Made by a program: the position numbers and the translations under genes
Part shown: positions 5,121-10,719 of the stretch, one piece after another
Position numbering within the stretch: the first letter of the stretch is position 1
How the letters are laid out: each line of letters starts with the position of its first letter
Origin: CAYFJO01 sp964343305
GTDB lineage: Bacteria > Planctomycetota > Planctomycetia > Pirellulales > Pirellulaceae
Reading direction: 5' to 3'
Assembly (NCBI GenBank): GCA_964343305.1
Contig: CAYFJO010000379.1
Span: 1-10,719, forward strand
Length of the DNA stretch: 10,719 bases
The notes under the pieces: generated by a model
Told to the model about the DNA's origin: nothing
Database searches by the model: none
The model's input: the letters and a program-made list of their open reading frames with translations, nothing else

Positions 5121-8100
5121 TCACACCACTCGAAGTGATCGTTTCGCCCCGGCTCGCTCCAACGCTTTGATGACTGGCTGGAAGTCCTTCTGGCCAGTCG
5201 CTGTCGTGGCAAGGTTGTTGTAGTCGATGGCGAAACCGAGTGACCCGTGTGCCTTGAAGAACGTGTCCCAAGCGTTGGATTCAATGGCGTCCGCGAAATC
5301 TTGCATGAAGTCATGGTAATGCTTGAACTTACGCTTGTCCGTGAAGGGCAAATCGGCGTAAGCGTTGTTGAAAAACTTGGCCATGTTTGTAAACAACTTG
5401 CGAGCAACTTCGTTGAAACTACTGAATTGAAATCGATCGCTGCTCTTGAATACCACGATCGTTTGCTCGACGCTGCGGGCATTTCGATGAATCTGCAAAA
5501 TCGCCTGAGCCAGTTCCCAGGGGCAATACCAATTGTTGTGGGGATCGTCTCGAAGGTAATCCGCGGACAGAAGCAGAATGATGCAGTCTTGCCGGTTCAG
5601 ACTGTTCATAAAGTCCAGCACGCCACGACGATCGTCGTGGCGGCAATCTTCGAATCGATACCAATTCACAGCGAATCCTGCTTGCCCCAGCGAGGCGAGC
5701 ATCGTTTCGACATCCGCCGCATCCGCGCCGCAACTGGAAACCGCCACGTCGTATTCGTCTGTCCGCAGTGATCGAAAGAACTCATGCGTCAAATCGCACT
5801 TGTCGGCGTGCCGTCGACTGACCGGCTTGCCAGCTTGTGCGAACGGGCCGTCGTCGGTGTAAAGCACATCCTCGATCTGCATCAGCATCGATTCGATTTG
5901 CTCAGAACGAGCCACCATCACGGCGTCGATCTTGCCCATGAAAGCGCCTTCGAGGTCCGGCGTCCAGCGAATTCGAAAACACCAATCCGAGCCCGAACGA
6001 TCGCGGGCCTGCAAGCCGCTGCGAAAGTAGACGCCGCGCGTCTTAAAGAATCTCGCCAGTTGCTCTTGCAAGCCGCGAAATTCAAATTCGCTGATCGCGG
6101 CATCTTGAAAATCGAATTTCTTCGACTCCATCGCCGGTTTCGACAGCACGAAGTTCATTCGTTGCTCGACCTTTTCCTCGACGCTTTCATACGGCGGCAA
6201 CAACCACTTGTCCAAGGCCAGATAGACGTCTTCACCCAAGCGATGCGAGTTTCGGTCGCCGAGTTTCGTGATGGTCCGGCACTGCTCCATGTATTCCAGA
6301 AATCGCGCTCGCTGCGTATCGTCCTGAAGCGCCCGCCAACGGGCGTCGTTTTCCAGCGTCGAGAGATAGAAGATTCCACAGGTTCCCTTGACGTTGTTAC
6401 GAAACGCGTCGCCCGGCTTTAACAACTGATAGATCAGATCAGCCGCCCACTCTTGATCGACAATCACCGCTCGATTTTCCGGGTGATCGACTTTGAACAA
6501 GTGCCCGGCATCGTGCAGATAATCCGTGATGGTAACGATGTCGCTCTCGTCGAGTTCGACCGGCTCACTCGACGAATGCTGTTGGTGCGCCGTGATGACA
6601 CTTTGCCGCCAATCATCCCATTCGACCAACAGATGCTCCGCCTTGAGATCTGCGCATCGGGCCTGGGAGTTTTGTTCCAGCCAGGCATCGACCTGGTCGC
6701 TCACCGTGCGGAAGAAAGTCGGCTGGACAATTCCGATTCGATCCGCCTCGTTGCCGCAAGCCCCGCGAATCCAATTGACCAGCCCCCTGAAATCGCCGTG
6801 CTGGCCGCAGTTCTCGTCCAAGCTGTCCACGAAAAAACAATCAAGATCGCGCTGTTTGTGCCGCGGGGCGCGTTCTTTCCAATTCGGCTGGAATTCCATC
6901 TGGTCCGGGTTCTTACATTTCGCACAAACCAAGGCGACCCGCGCATCCGGCCGCATGTCGAAGATATAGTCGAGCCAATAGTCCAGCGAGCGTTGGCGAT
7001 TCCATTCCAGCCACTCTTCGGCCGTGACATCTTGCGGCGGGTCGCCATACTCTGGTTCGTCGGCCTGCCAAACGACCAGGAAGATCGCCCCTTCGCTGGC
7101 AAAGATGCGGTGTGTGTTGTGATAGATTTCTTGTCCACCGAAATCCCAGATTCGAACGCCCCCTTCCAACAGCCCGTCGTCGCTTGTTGGAATTTGGACC
7201 TCGGCCGTTGCGGCATGATCTTGCAAGTTGGCCACTCGATCCCCAGCAAGCGCCAAGCCTGTCTTCCAATGCCAGAACTGAACGCCGTGAGAGAATGGCT
7301 CGTTGTGTCGTGGCTGATAGCTTTGGCCAGCGGGTTGCTCTCTGGCGGCCGCGTCCAACTCTTCCCACTGCAGACGCTTGGCCAACGTTGTCTTGCCAAC
7401 ACGGCCATCGCCCATCAGCAGCAATTTGGCATGCGGCATCACCGCCAGATCGCTGCCGAATTTTCTCCGCGTATGAAAAATCGCAGCCACGTTCTGGCCC
7501 TGATTGCCGCGGTCATACGGACCAATGCTCTGTCCCAAAAAGCTGGTCAGGTTTTCGGCACCATGCAGCGCCAGAAATCTCAACGAGGTGGGGATCTTCG
7601 GCAACACCGACAGCTTCGAGCACCTTTGCAGATCCAGATGCTCGAGCCGATCGAAGGATTCGAGCCCCTCGACATCGGCAAGCTGTTCGCAACCATCCAA
7701 GACGAGTTTCTTCAGGACAGCGCTGGGAAACTCTCGCAGAGATGTGACCGACGAGTTGTGGGAACCTCGAATCTCGACGACCGGGATTTCGCGTTCTCGC
7801 ATCGAAGCCAACAAGTTTTCTAAAACACGGGTCGACAGCGACTCGCAACGTTCGAAATAAAACCGCTTGATCGCTCGCGGCGCTTCGTAAGGCAGTTTGG
7901 CAAGTCGGGAGCAATCGCCGATGTCTAGCGTTTCCAGTCCATCGGGCAGTTCACCAAGCTGCCGCAGATTCTCGCACCCCCGAACATCCAAACATCGCAA
8001 ACTTCCTGGCAGTGGTGGCAATTCTTCCAGGTCTTGGATCTTCCACAGGTGAAGATGCGTCAACACGGGAAAACGCTCGGCAAAGTCGGCCGGCAATAGT

Positions 8101-8240
8101 CTCACCGAAATCGGCGTTCCGTCATCATCGGTGGGACAGTTTCCCAGGACAATCTTGGTGACCTGGCTGCCGTAGCAGTGCCAGTTAATTGGCTCTTCGG
8201 TTTGGCGATCGACTACTTGATTGCTGTAATCTGACTGCAT
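5121..8240 (-). CDS. LRR-Roc-COR-TIR (Roco-family GTPase with TIR effector domain)
   Basis: 1039 residues from ATG 8240 (GTG 8243 directly precedes it). A GGTGGG lies 9 bases upstream. Residues 55-235 are leucine-rich repeats (LPPLPGSLRCLDVRGCENL and similar). A Roc GTPase follows: P-loop GDGRVGKTT at 277-285 (Lys283) and switch motif WDFGGQE at 365-371. The base-specificity region CAKCKNPDQ (439-447) lacks a clear NKxD. Residues about 500-800 fit a COR dimerisation domain. From about 828, YDVAVSS, then CIILLLSADYL and WYCPWEL form a TIR-like domain; Glu909 stands where the catalytic glutamate of NAD-cleaving TIRs lies. The last 115 residues are unassigned. Family knowledge: Roco proteins are nucleotide-driven dimer switches, and bacterial TIR domains deplete NAD in defence. 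The inferred role is a ligand-triggered cytoplasmic switch that ends in NAD loss. It lies 85 bp after DGR target 1, same strand. GTPase is certain, TIR likely, function inferred. Confidence 0.88.
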   Translation of the reverse strand: MQSDYSNQVVDRQTEEPINWHCYGSQVTKIVLGNCPTDDDGTPISVRLLPADFAERFPVLTHLHLWKIQDLEELPPLPGSLRCLDVRGCENLRQLGELPDGLETLDIGDCSRLAKLPYEAPRAIKRFYFERCESLSTRVLENLLASMREREIPVVEIRGSHNSSVTSLREFPSAVLKKLVLDGCEQLADVEGLESFDRLEHLDLQRCSKLSVLPKIPTSLRFLALHGAENLTSFLGQSIGPYDRGNQGQNVAAIFHTRRKFGSDLAVMPHAKLLLMGDGRVGKTTLAKRLQWEELDAAAREQPAGQSYQPRHNEPFSHGVQFWHWKTGLALAGDRVANLQDHAATAEVQIPTSDDGLLEGGVRIWDFGGQEIYHNTHRIFASEGAIFLVVWQADEPEYGDPPQDVTAEEWLEWNRQRSLDYWLDYIFDMRPDARVALVCAKCKNPDQMEFQPNWKERAPRHKQRDLDCFFVDSLDENCGQHGDFRGLVNWIRGACGNEADRIGIVQPTFFRTVSDQVDAWLEQNSQARCADLKAEHLLVEWDDWRQSVITAHQQHSSSEPVELDESDIVTITDYLHDAGHLFKVDHPENRAVIVDQEWAADLIYQLLKPGDAFRNNVKGTCGIFYLSTLENDARWRALQDDTQRARFLEYMEQCRTITKLGDRNSHRLGEDVYLALDKWLLPPYESVEEKVEQRMNFVLSKPAMESKKFDFQDAAISEFEFRGLQEQLARFFKTRGVYFRSGLQARDRSGSDWCFRIRWTPDLEGAFMGKIDAVMVARSEQIESMLMQIEDVLYTDDGPFAQAGKPVSRRHADKCDLTHEFFRSLRTDEYDVAVSSCGADAADVETMLASLGQAGFAVNWYRFEDCRHDDRRGVLDFMNSLNRQDCIILLLSADYLRDDPHNNWYCPWELAQAILQIHRNARSVEQTIVVFKSSDRFQFSSFNEVARKLFTNMAKFFNNAYADLPFTDKRKFKHYHDFMQDFADAIESNAWDTFFKAHGSLGFAIDYNNLATTATGQKDFQPVIKALERAGAKRSLRVV

Positions 8241-8273
8241 CACTGTGTTCCCACCGTCGTTTTGAAGTTGCTC

Positions 8274-8287
8274 ATTTTCCGGAAAAT
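8274..8287. promoter_or_regulatory. 14-bp palindrome upstream of LRR-Roc-COR-TIR gene
   Basis: ATTTTCCGGAAAAT is a perfect palindrome 33 bp before ATG 8240 and 6 bp after the hairpin that ends DGR target 1. Its position suits an operator or a small extension of the terminator. The ATG inside it (8275) opens an 11-codon frame whose TGA overlaps the ATG of the large gene (TGATG), but spacing to a ribosome site is poor. Confidence 0.35.
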
Positions 8288-8313
8288 ATCGCGCGCTCCG
8301 CTACGGCGGAGCG
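8283..8313 (-). terminator. Terminator-like hairpin after DGR target 1
   Basis: CGCTCCGC (8294-8301) and GCGGAGCG (8306-8313) form a perfect 8-bp stem with a 4-base loop. On the minus strand it is followed by cgcgcgATATTTTCC. It lies 12 bp after the target 1 stop. A near copy follows target 2 (9821-9851). Since the next gene starts only 43 bp further, read-through may still link the two genes. Confidence 0.6.
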
Positions 8314-8405
8314 GTCGCCGGTCGATTATGCTCCTTCGTCCCTCGGTCGCTCCGTCTCCCTTGCTCCCACTCCTTCTCCGCTCCGCTTACTGCTGTCTGC
8401 CGGAC
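8283..8405 (-). repeat. Duplicated 3' flank shared with 9821-9951
   Basis: The segment after VR1 (polypurine tail-coding run, GCTCCGC hairpin, T-rich end) closely matches that after VR2, with a short indel near 8388/9930. Together with the VRs the shared block is about 260 bp. It shows that the two targets arose by duplication including their terminators. Confidence 0.8.
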
Positions 8406-9168
8406 TGCGGACCAGACAGACACGGAAGCCGATGAGCCAACTGCAGTAATCGGCATCGTACCAGTCGCGCCGCGCCGAGCGGCACCTATTCGCCGAGTAG
8501 CTCCACGACCCACCGCGAAGCACACGCAGCAGGTCCTCGCCGCCGACGATCAACGGATCACGCACACCATCCGGCCGCTGGCGATAAGCGTTATCATCCC
8601 AGTTGTCTTGGCACCATTCCAAAACATTGCCGTGCATGTCGTAAAGCAAAAACATATTAGGGGTCTTTTGGGCCACGGGGTGAGTTGAACCGGAATCCCA
8701 TTCTTCACCGTAGCACCCCGCCTTTCCCAGTGCGTCTTCGCCATCGCCGGTGTGATAGTCCGTGTCGGTGCCCGCGCGGCAAGTGTATTCCCATCGTGCT
8801 TCTGTGGGCAGGCACGCCAATTCGAAACCGGGCGGAAACTGGCCCGCCTTGGTCCTGGTCAACCACTGGCAATAAGCCACGGTCTGATGCCAATCCATGT
8901 TTTCCGCCGGATGGGTTGGCCGATTGGCGAAGTGATTCTTGTGTTCAACATATTCAGCCCGCGTCCAAATGGCAAATTGAGCTTGTGTGACAGGAGTTTC
9001 CGCCATCCAGAAATCCTGAGTGATCTGGACTCGATGCACCGGCTCTTCGTCCGATTCGCGACCACGACTTCCCATTTCGAAGGAACCGGCTGGAATCTGG
9101 CGAAACGCCATTCGCACATTCGCCTCGGGCCACGTCAAAACATGTCTCGGCGGTGAATCGTTGGCCAT
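8326..9168 (-). CDS. DGR target 1: FGE/SUMF1-fold variable protein
   Basis: 280 residues from ATG 9168. The FGE-sulfatase (C-type-lectin-like) fold is clear: IPAGSFEMGSRG (25-36), EEPVHRV (41-47), LPTEARWEYTCRAGT (120-134), DMHGNVLEWC (178-187) and RVLRGGSW (215-222), ending GFRVCLVR (247-254). True FGE enzymes need a cysteine pair that I do not see, so this is a binding scaffold. Residues 213-246 are the variable repeat: nearly every residue differing from the template (Leu213, Leu214, Ser223, Tyr224, Ser225, Arg233, Asp235, Trp236, Tyr237, Tyr241, Ser243, Trp244, Leu245, Ile246) sits at an adenine-containing template codon. A 26-residue charged tail follows, encoded by a purine-rich run. 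The frame stays open upstream through the template repeat to 9438 and beyond, so a longer form from GTG 9438 (370 aa) is possible. I prefer 9168 because the FGE domain begins there. No clear ribosome site. Confidence 0.85.
   Translation of the reverse strand: MANDSPPRHVLTWPEANVRMAFRQIPAGSFEMGSRGRESDEEPVHRVQITQDFWMAETPVTQAQFAIWTRAEYVEHKNHFANRPTHPAENMDWHQTVAYCQWLTRTKAGQFPPGFELACLPTEARWEYTCRAGTDTDYHTGDGEDALGKAGCYGEEWDSGSTHPVAQKTPNMFLLYDMHGNVLEWCQDNWDDNAYRQRPDGVRDPLIVGGEDLLRVLRGGSWSYSANRCRSARRDWYDADYCSWLIGFRVCLVRSPADSSKRSGEGVGARETERPRDEGA
8406..8540 (-). repeat. DGR variable repeat VR1
   Basis: Aligns without gaps to the template repeat 9321-9455 (constant offset 915). Over the 130 bp compared (8406-8535 against 9321-9450) there are 18 differences, of which 15 lie on template-strand adenines (A to T, G or C); the others are two C to T and one T to C. 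The last 19 bases of the minus strand (CGTGTCTGTCTGGTCCGCA, 8424-8406) are identical to the template and act as the likely initiation-of-mutagenic-homing site. Confidence 0.92.
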
Positions 9169-9184
9169 GATGGAACGGAAGGCT

Positions 9185-9208
9185 AAAAAGACAGGACTGA
9201 AAAGTCCC
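9185..9208 (-). terminator. Terminator after the template repeat
   Basis: On the minus strand GGGACT (9208-9203), loop TTTC, AGTCCT (9198-9193), then GTCTTTTT. A 6-bp stem with T5 tail, 113 bases after the end of the template repeat and 17 bases before ATG of target 1. It would end the RT/TR transcript and bound the template RNA. The interval 9209-9320 also has the dyad CCCGCCAGGCGGG at 9268-9280. Confidence 0.6.
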
Positions 9209-9320
9209 GCCGGGCGCGTTCTCTGCTTGTGCGGATGTCGGCGTCCGGCAGGAATAACAGGTTTCGTCCCGCCAGGCGGGAACAGGAAGTCGCGTTGTCC
9301 GGCGGCTTCTGCCATCGTCT

Positions 9321-9455
9321 TGCGGACCAGACAGACACGAAAGCCGTTGTTCCTGTTGCGGTTATCGGCATCGTTCCTGTTGCGCTGCGCCGAGCGGCAC
9401 CTATTCGCCGTGTTGTTCCACGACCCACCGCGAAGCACACGCTGCTGGTCCTTGC
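9321..9455 (-). repeat. DGR template repeat (TR)
   Basis: Minus strand from 9455 to 9321. Rich in AAC codons in the frame of the targets: read as protein it is SWNNTANRCRSAQRNRND then ADNRNRNNGFRVCLVR. AAY codons are the classic DGR template design, as random substitution of the adenines samples many residues but no stop. The 130-base core has 29 adenines; 15 are changed in VR1 and 17 in VR2, against 3 and 2 changes at the 101 other positions. The end corresponding to VR homing site (9339-9321) has no adenine except the last base. The stop codon of the RT remnant (TAG, 9403-9401) lies inside the TR. Confidence 0.92.
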
Positions 9456-9790
9456 AACTCCCCGAGGCGTGAGAAGCGTAAAACTTCTCGTCGCCAGCCT
9501 ACATCATTACTGAATTCTGCGTGGGCGAAAAGTGACTTGGCTCGGGATTGAAGCTCCAAGTCATCGATTTGCCCGGTTTCGTATGCCCGCTCGACATCCT
9601 TCCACTTTCGCCGCAATCGCCTTCTTCCTGGTTGATTTAGCCTTGTGCGGTTTGGATAGAGTACGAATCCCAGAAACGGCACACCCTGGCGACAGCGGTT
9701 TAATTCGCCGCCGTGTTTGATCGCAAGACACTTTTGGCTCAGGACATCGGGAGCTTCTCGCTGAATCTCACGCAACGTATCACAGGCTCG
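9401..9790 (-). pseudogene. DGR-type reverse transcriptase, only C-terminal part left
   Basis: About 125 residues matching the C-terminal end of DGR/group II-like reverse transcriptases: RCRQGVPFLGFVLYPNRTRL, a basic stretch RRRLRRKWKDVERAYETG, then LFAHAEFSNDVGWRREVL, equivalent to the usual FLGF...HA...WRLR thumb motifs. Upstream the frame meets TAG at 9793-9791, and 30 bp further lies the hairpin ending target 2. There is no room for the fingers/palm with the YxDD catalytic motif, and none is seen in any frame. So the enzyme has lost its catalytic core, with the break just downstream of where YxDD would be. The 3' end runs into the template repeat, an overlap that may be original. Without the palm it cannot make cDNA. 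The TR itself is intact, so an RT elsewhere could still use it. Confidence 0.85.
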
Positions 9791-9820
9791 CTACACTGAC
9801 CTGAGATTACTTGATCCCGC

Positions 9821-9851
9821 AAAAATCTCGCGCGCTCCGCTACGGCGGAGC
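9821..9851 (-). terminator. Terminator after DGR target 2
   Basis: GCTCCGC (9834-9840) with GCGGAGC (9845-9851), loop of 4; on the minus strand followed by gcgcgagaTTTTTGC. The same hairpin follows target 1 (8283-8313), where the stem is one pair longer. The surrounding 120 bp are also shared between the two loci. The interval 9791-9925 holds no gene. Confidence 0.65.
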
Positions 9852-9925
9852 AGTCGCCGCTCGACTATGCTCCCTCGTCCCTCGGTCGCTCCGTCTCCCT
9901 TGCTCCCGCTCCTTCTCCGCTCCGC

Positions 9926-10719
9926 TCACTGTTCTGCTGTGGCCGCCGGACTGCGAACCAGACAGACACGCAAGCCGAGGATCCTGCCGCGGTTAACGGC
10001 ACCGTTCCTGAAGCGCCGCGCCGAGCGGCACCTATCCGCCGCGTCGTACCACGACCCACCGCGAAGCACACGCCGCAGGGCGTTGTCGTCACCTTCACAC
10101 CACGGATCCTCGACGCCATCCGGCCGCTTCCGATAGGCATTGGCATCCCATGCGTCTCGACACCACTCCCAGACATTGCCGTGCATGCAAAACAAACCAA
10201 AGGGATGGTTTTCTCGTCGCTCGTCGACATCATGTGTCTCGCCACCCGAGTTGTCGCCAAACCAGCCCACTTGTTCCAACGCTTCGACTCCGTGGCCGGA
10301 ATAATACTCCATCTGCGGCCCACCGCGACAAGCGAATTCCCACTCGGCCTCGGTGGGCAACCTTGCTTGGATTGCCAGTTCCACCCCTCGCTGGTCAGTA
10401 ATCCACTCGCAGAACTCTGTTACATCGTGCCAATTGACGTCTTCAACTGGCCGTCGCTCACCCTTGAAATGGCTCGGATCACTGTTTTCAAGGCTGGAAC
10501 AGCATTCCGCCACAACACGATACTGCGCCTGCGTGACGGGAAACGTGCCAAGATAGAAGTCGTTCGTAATCACAACACGATGCACGGGTTCTTCTTCGGC
10601 GCAATACCCCCAGCGAACCCATCTCAAATTCGCCTCTCTCGATCCGCCGAAAGAACATCGGCACGCCGCCGGGCAATTCAATCGTCAAATCCGCATCCCG
10701 CGCAGCCTGATCCCAAACA
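9926..10719 (-). pseudogene. DGR target 2: FGE/SUMF1-fold variable protein, frameshifted, 5' end beyond window
   Basis: The C-terminal frame (to about 10612) reads EEEPVHRVVITNDFYLGTF, LPTEAEWEFACRGG, CMHGNVWEWCRDAW and RRVLRGGSWYDAADRCRSAR, an FGE-sulfatase fold like target 1. The N-terminal part of the domain (WDQAARDADLTIELPGG, then FFRRIERGEFEMGS) is in another frame, open to the window edge. Removing one base near 10612 (plus-strand A between CCCCC and GCG) restores MGSRGYCAEEEPVHRV, the expected family sequence. So there is a single-base insertion, either a real lesion or a sequencing error. The protein ends SPAATAEQ after the variable repeat. A 7-base indel relative to target 1 puts the charged tail found there out of frame (9865-9925). 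It is the gene upstream of the RT remnant, on the same strand. Confidence 0.8.
9952..10081 (-). repeat. DGR variable repeat VR2
   Basis: Aligns without gaps to TR 9321-9450 (offset 631). Of 19 differences, 17 lie on template adenines; the two others are T to G (9971) and C to T within the homing-site end. Changed codons include AAC to TAC, GAC, TTC, GGC, ATC and CTC. The set of changes differs from VR1, so the two repeats were diversified separately. Confidence 0.92.

Larger units (their letters stand above)
8326..10719 (-). mobile_element. Diversity-generating retroelement locus, degraded
   Basis: Order along the minus strand: target 2 with VR2, terminator, RT remnant, TR overlapping the RT end, terminator, target 1 with VR1. 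DGRs copy TR RNA with adenine-directed errors and write the cDNA into VR, diversifying one protein end. The template and both variable repeats are clean, but the RT core is missing, no Avd-like accessory gene is seen, and target 2 is frameshifted. The locus probably no longer works alone. Confidence 0.88.

Noticed and set aside
6453..7823. A 456-codon plus-strand open frame
   Set aside because: It is antisense to the Roc and COR coding region, which has clear motifs; the plus product resembles no family and is a by-product of codon bias.
8283..8313. DGR post-VR cruciform hairpin
   Set aside because: In known DGRs this hairpin lies a few bases after VR; here it is about 90 bp away, after the stop codon and before a T-rich run, so a terminator is more likely.
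8326..9168. Catalytic formylglycine-generating enzyme
   Set aside because: The active-site cysteine pair of FGE is not seen, and the equivalent region is the DGR-diversified face.
9401..9775. Complete small RT-like gene from TTG 9775
   Set aside because: It holds only the thumb region of an RT; catalytic motifs are absent, so it is a remnant.

Overview
The whole window reads on the minus strand; I see no convincing plus-strand gene. Gene content (type II secretion/type IV pilus-like pseudopilin genes, a leucine-rich-repeat Roc-COR GTPase, formylglycine-generating-enzyme (FGE/SUMF1) fold proteins, and a diversity-generating retroelement) and the codon/base style suggest a planctomycete, perhaps of the Pirellulales. 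That taxonomic guess is inference only.

Region A (1-4160) is a tight pseudopilin operon, transcribed from about 4126 towards 1. The order is a GspI/PilV-like prepilin, a GspJ/PilW-like prepilin, a large GspK/PilX-like protein, a small membrane-anchored coiled-coil protein, and a GspH-like prepilin. The last gene has a heptapeptide-repeat tail (Tyr-Asp-Ser-Gly-Thr-Gly-Thr units) that runs off the window. A sigma70-like promoter and a terminator-like hairpin sit in the operon leader, which looks like an attenuator.

Region B (4161-5120) is mostly non-coding. It holds three related hairpin elements, two of which show compensatory base changes in the stem, and a 5'-truncated vapC-like PIN-domain toxin pseudogene.

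Region C (5121-8240) is one large gene: LRR - Roc GTPase - COR - TIR. This is an NTPase switch with a predicted NADase-type TIR effector.

Region D (8274-10719) is the remains of a diversity-generating retroelement (DGR). There is a template repeat (TR, about 9321-9455). Two FGE-fold target genes end in variable repeats (VR1 8406-8540, VR2 9952-10081). Hand alignment over 130 bp, with no gaps, shows that 15 of 18 TR/VR1 differences and 17 of 19 TR/VR2 differences fall on template adenines, the DGR signature. The adjacent reverse transcriptase is reduced to its C-terminal (thumb) part, without the catalytic core. The upstream target also carries a frameshift. The local cassette therefore cannot diversify by itself unless a reverse transcriptase acts in trans.

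Working model (inference): the diversified FGE-fold proteins serve as variable ligand-recognition modules, and the neighbouring LRR-Roc-COR-TIR protein is the switch/effector of a conflict or self/non-self system. The DGR arm appears to be decaying.
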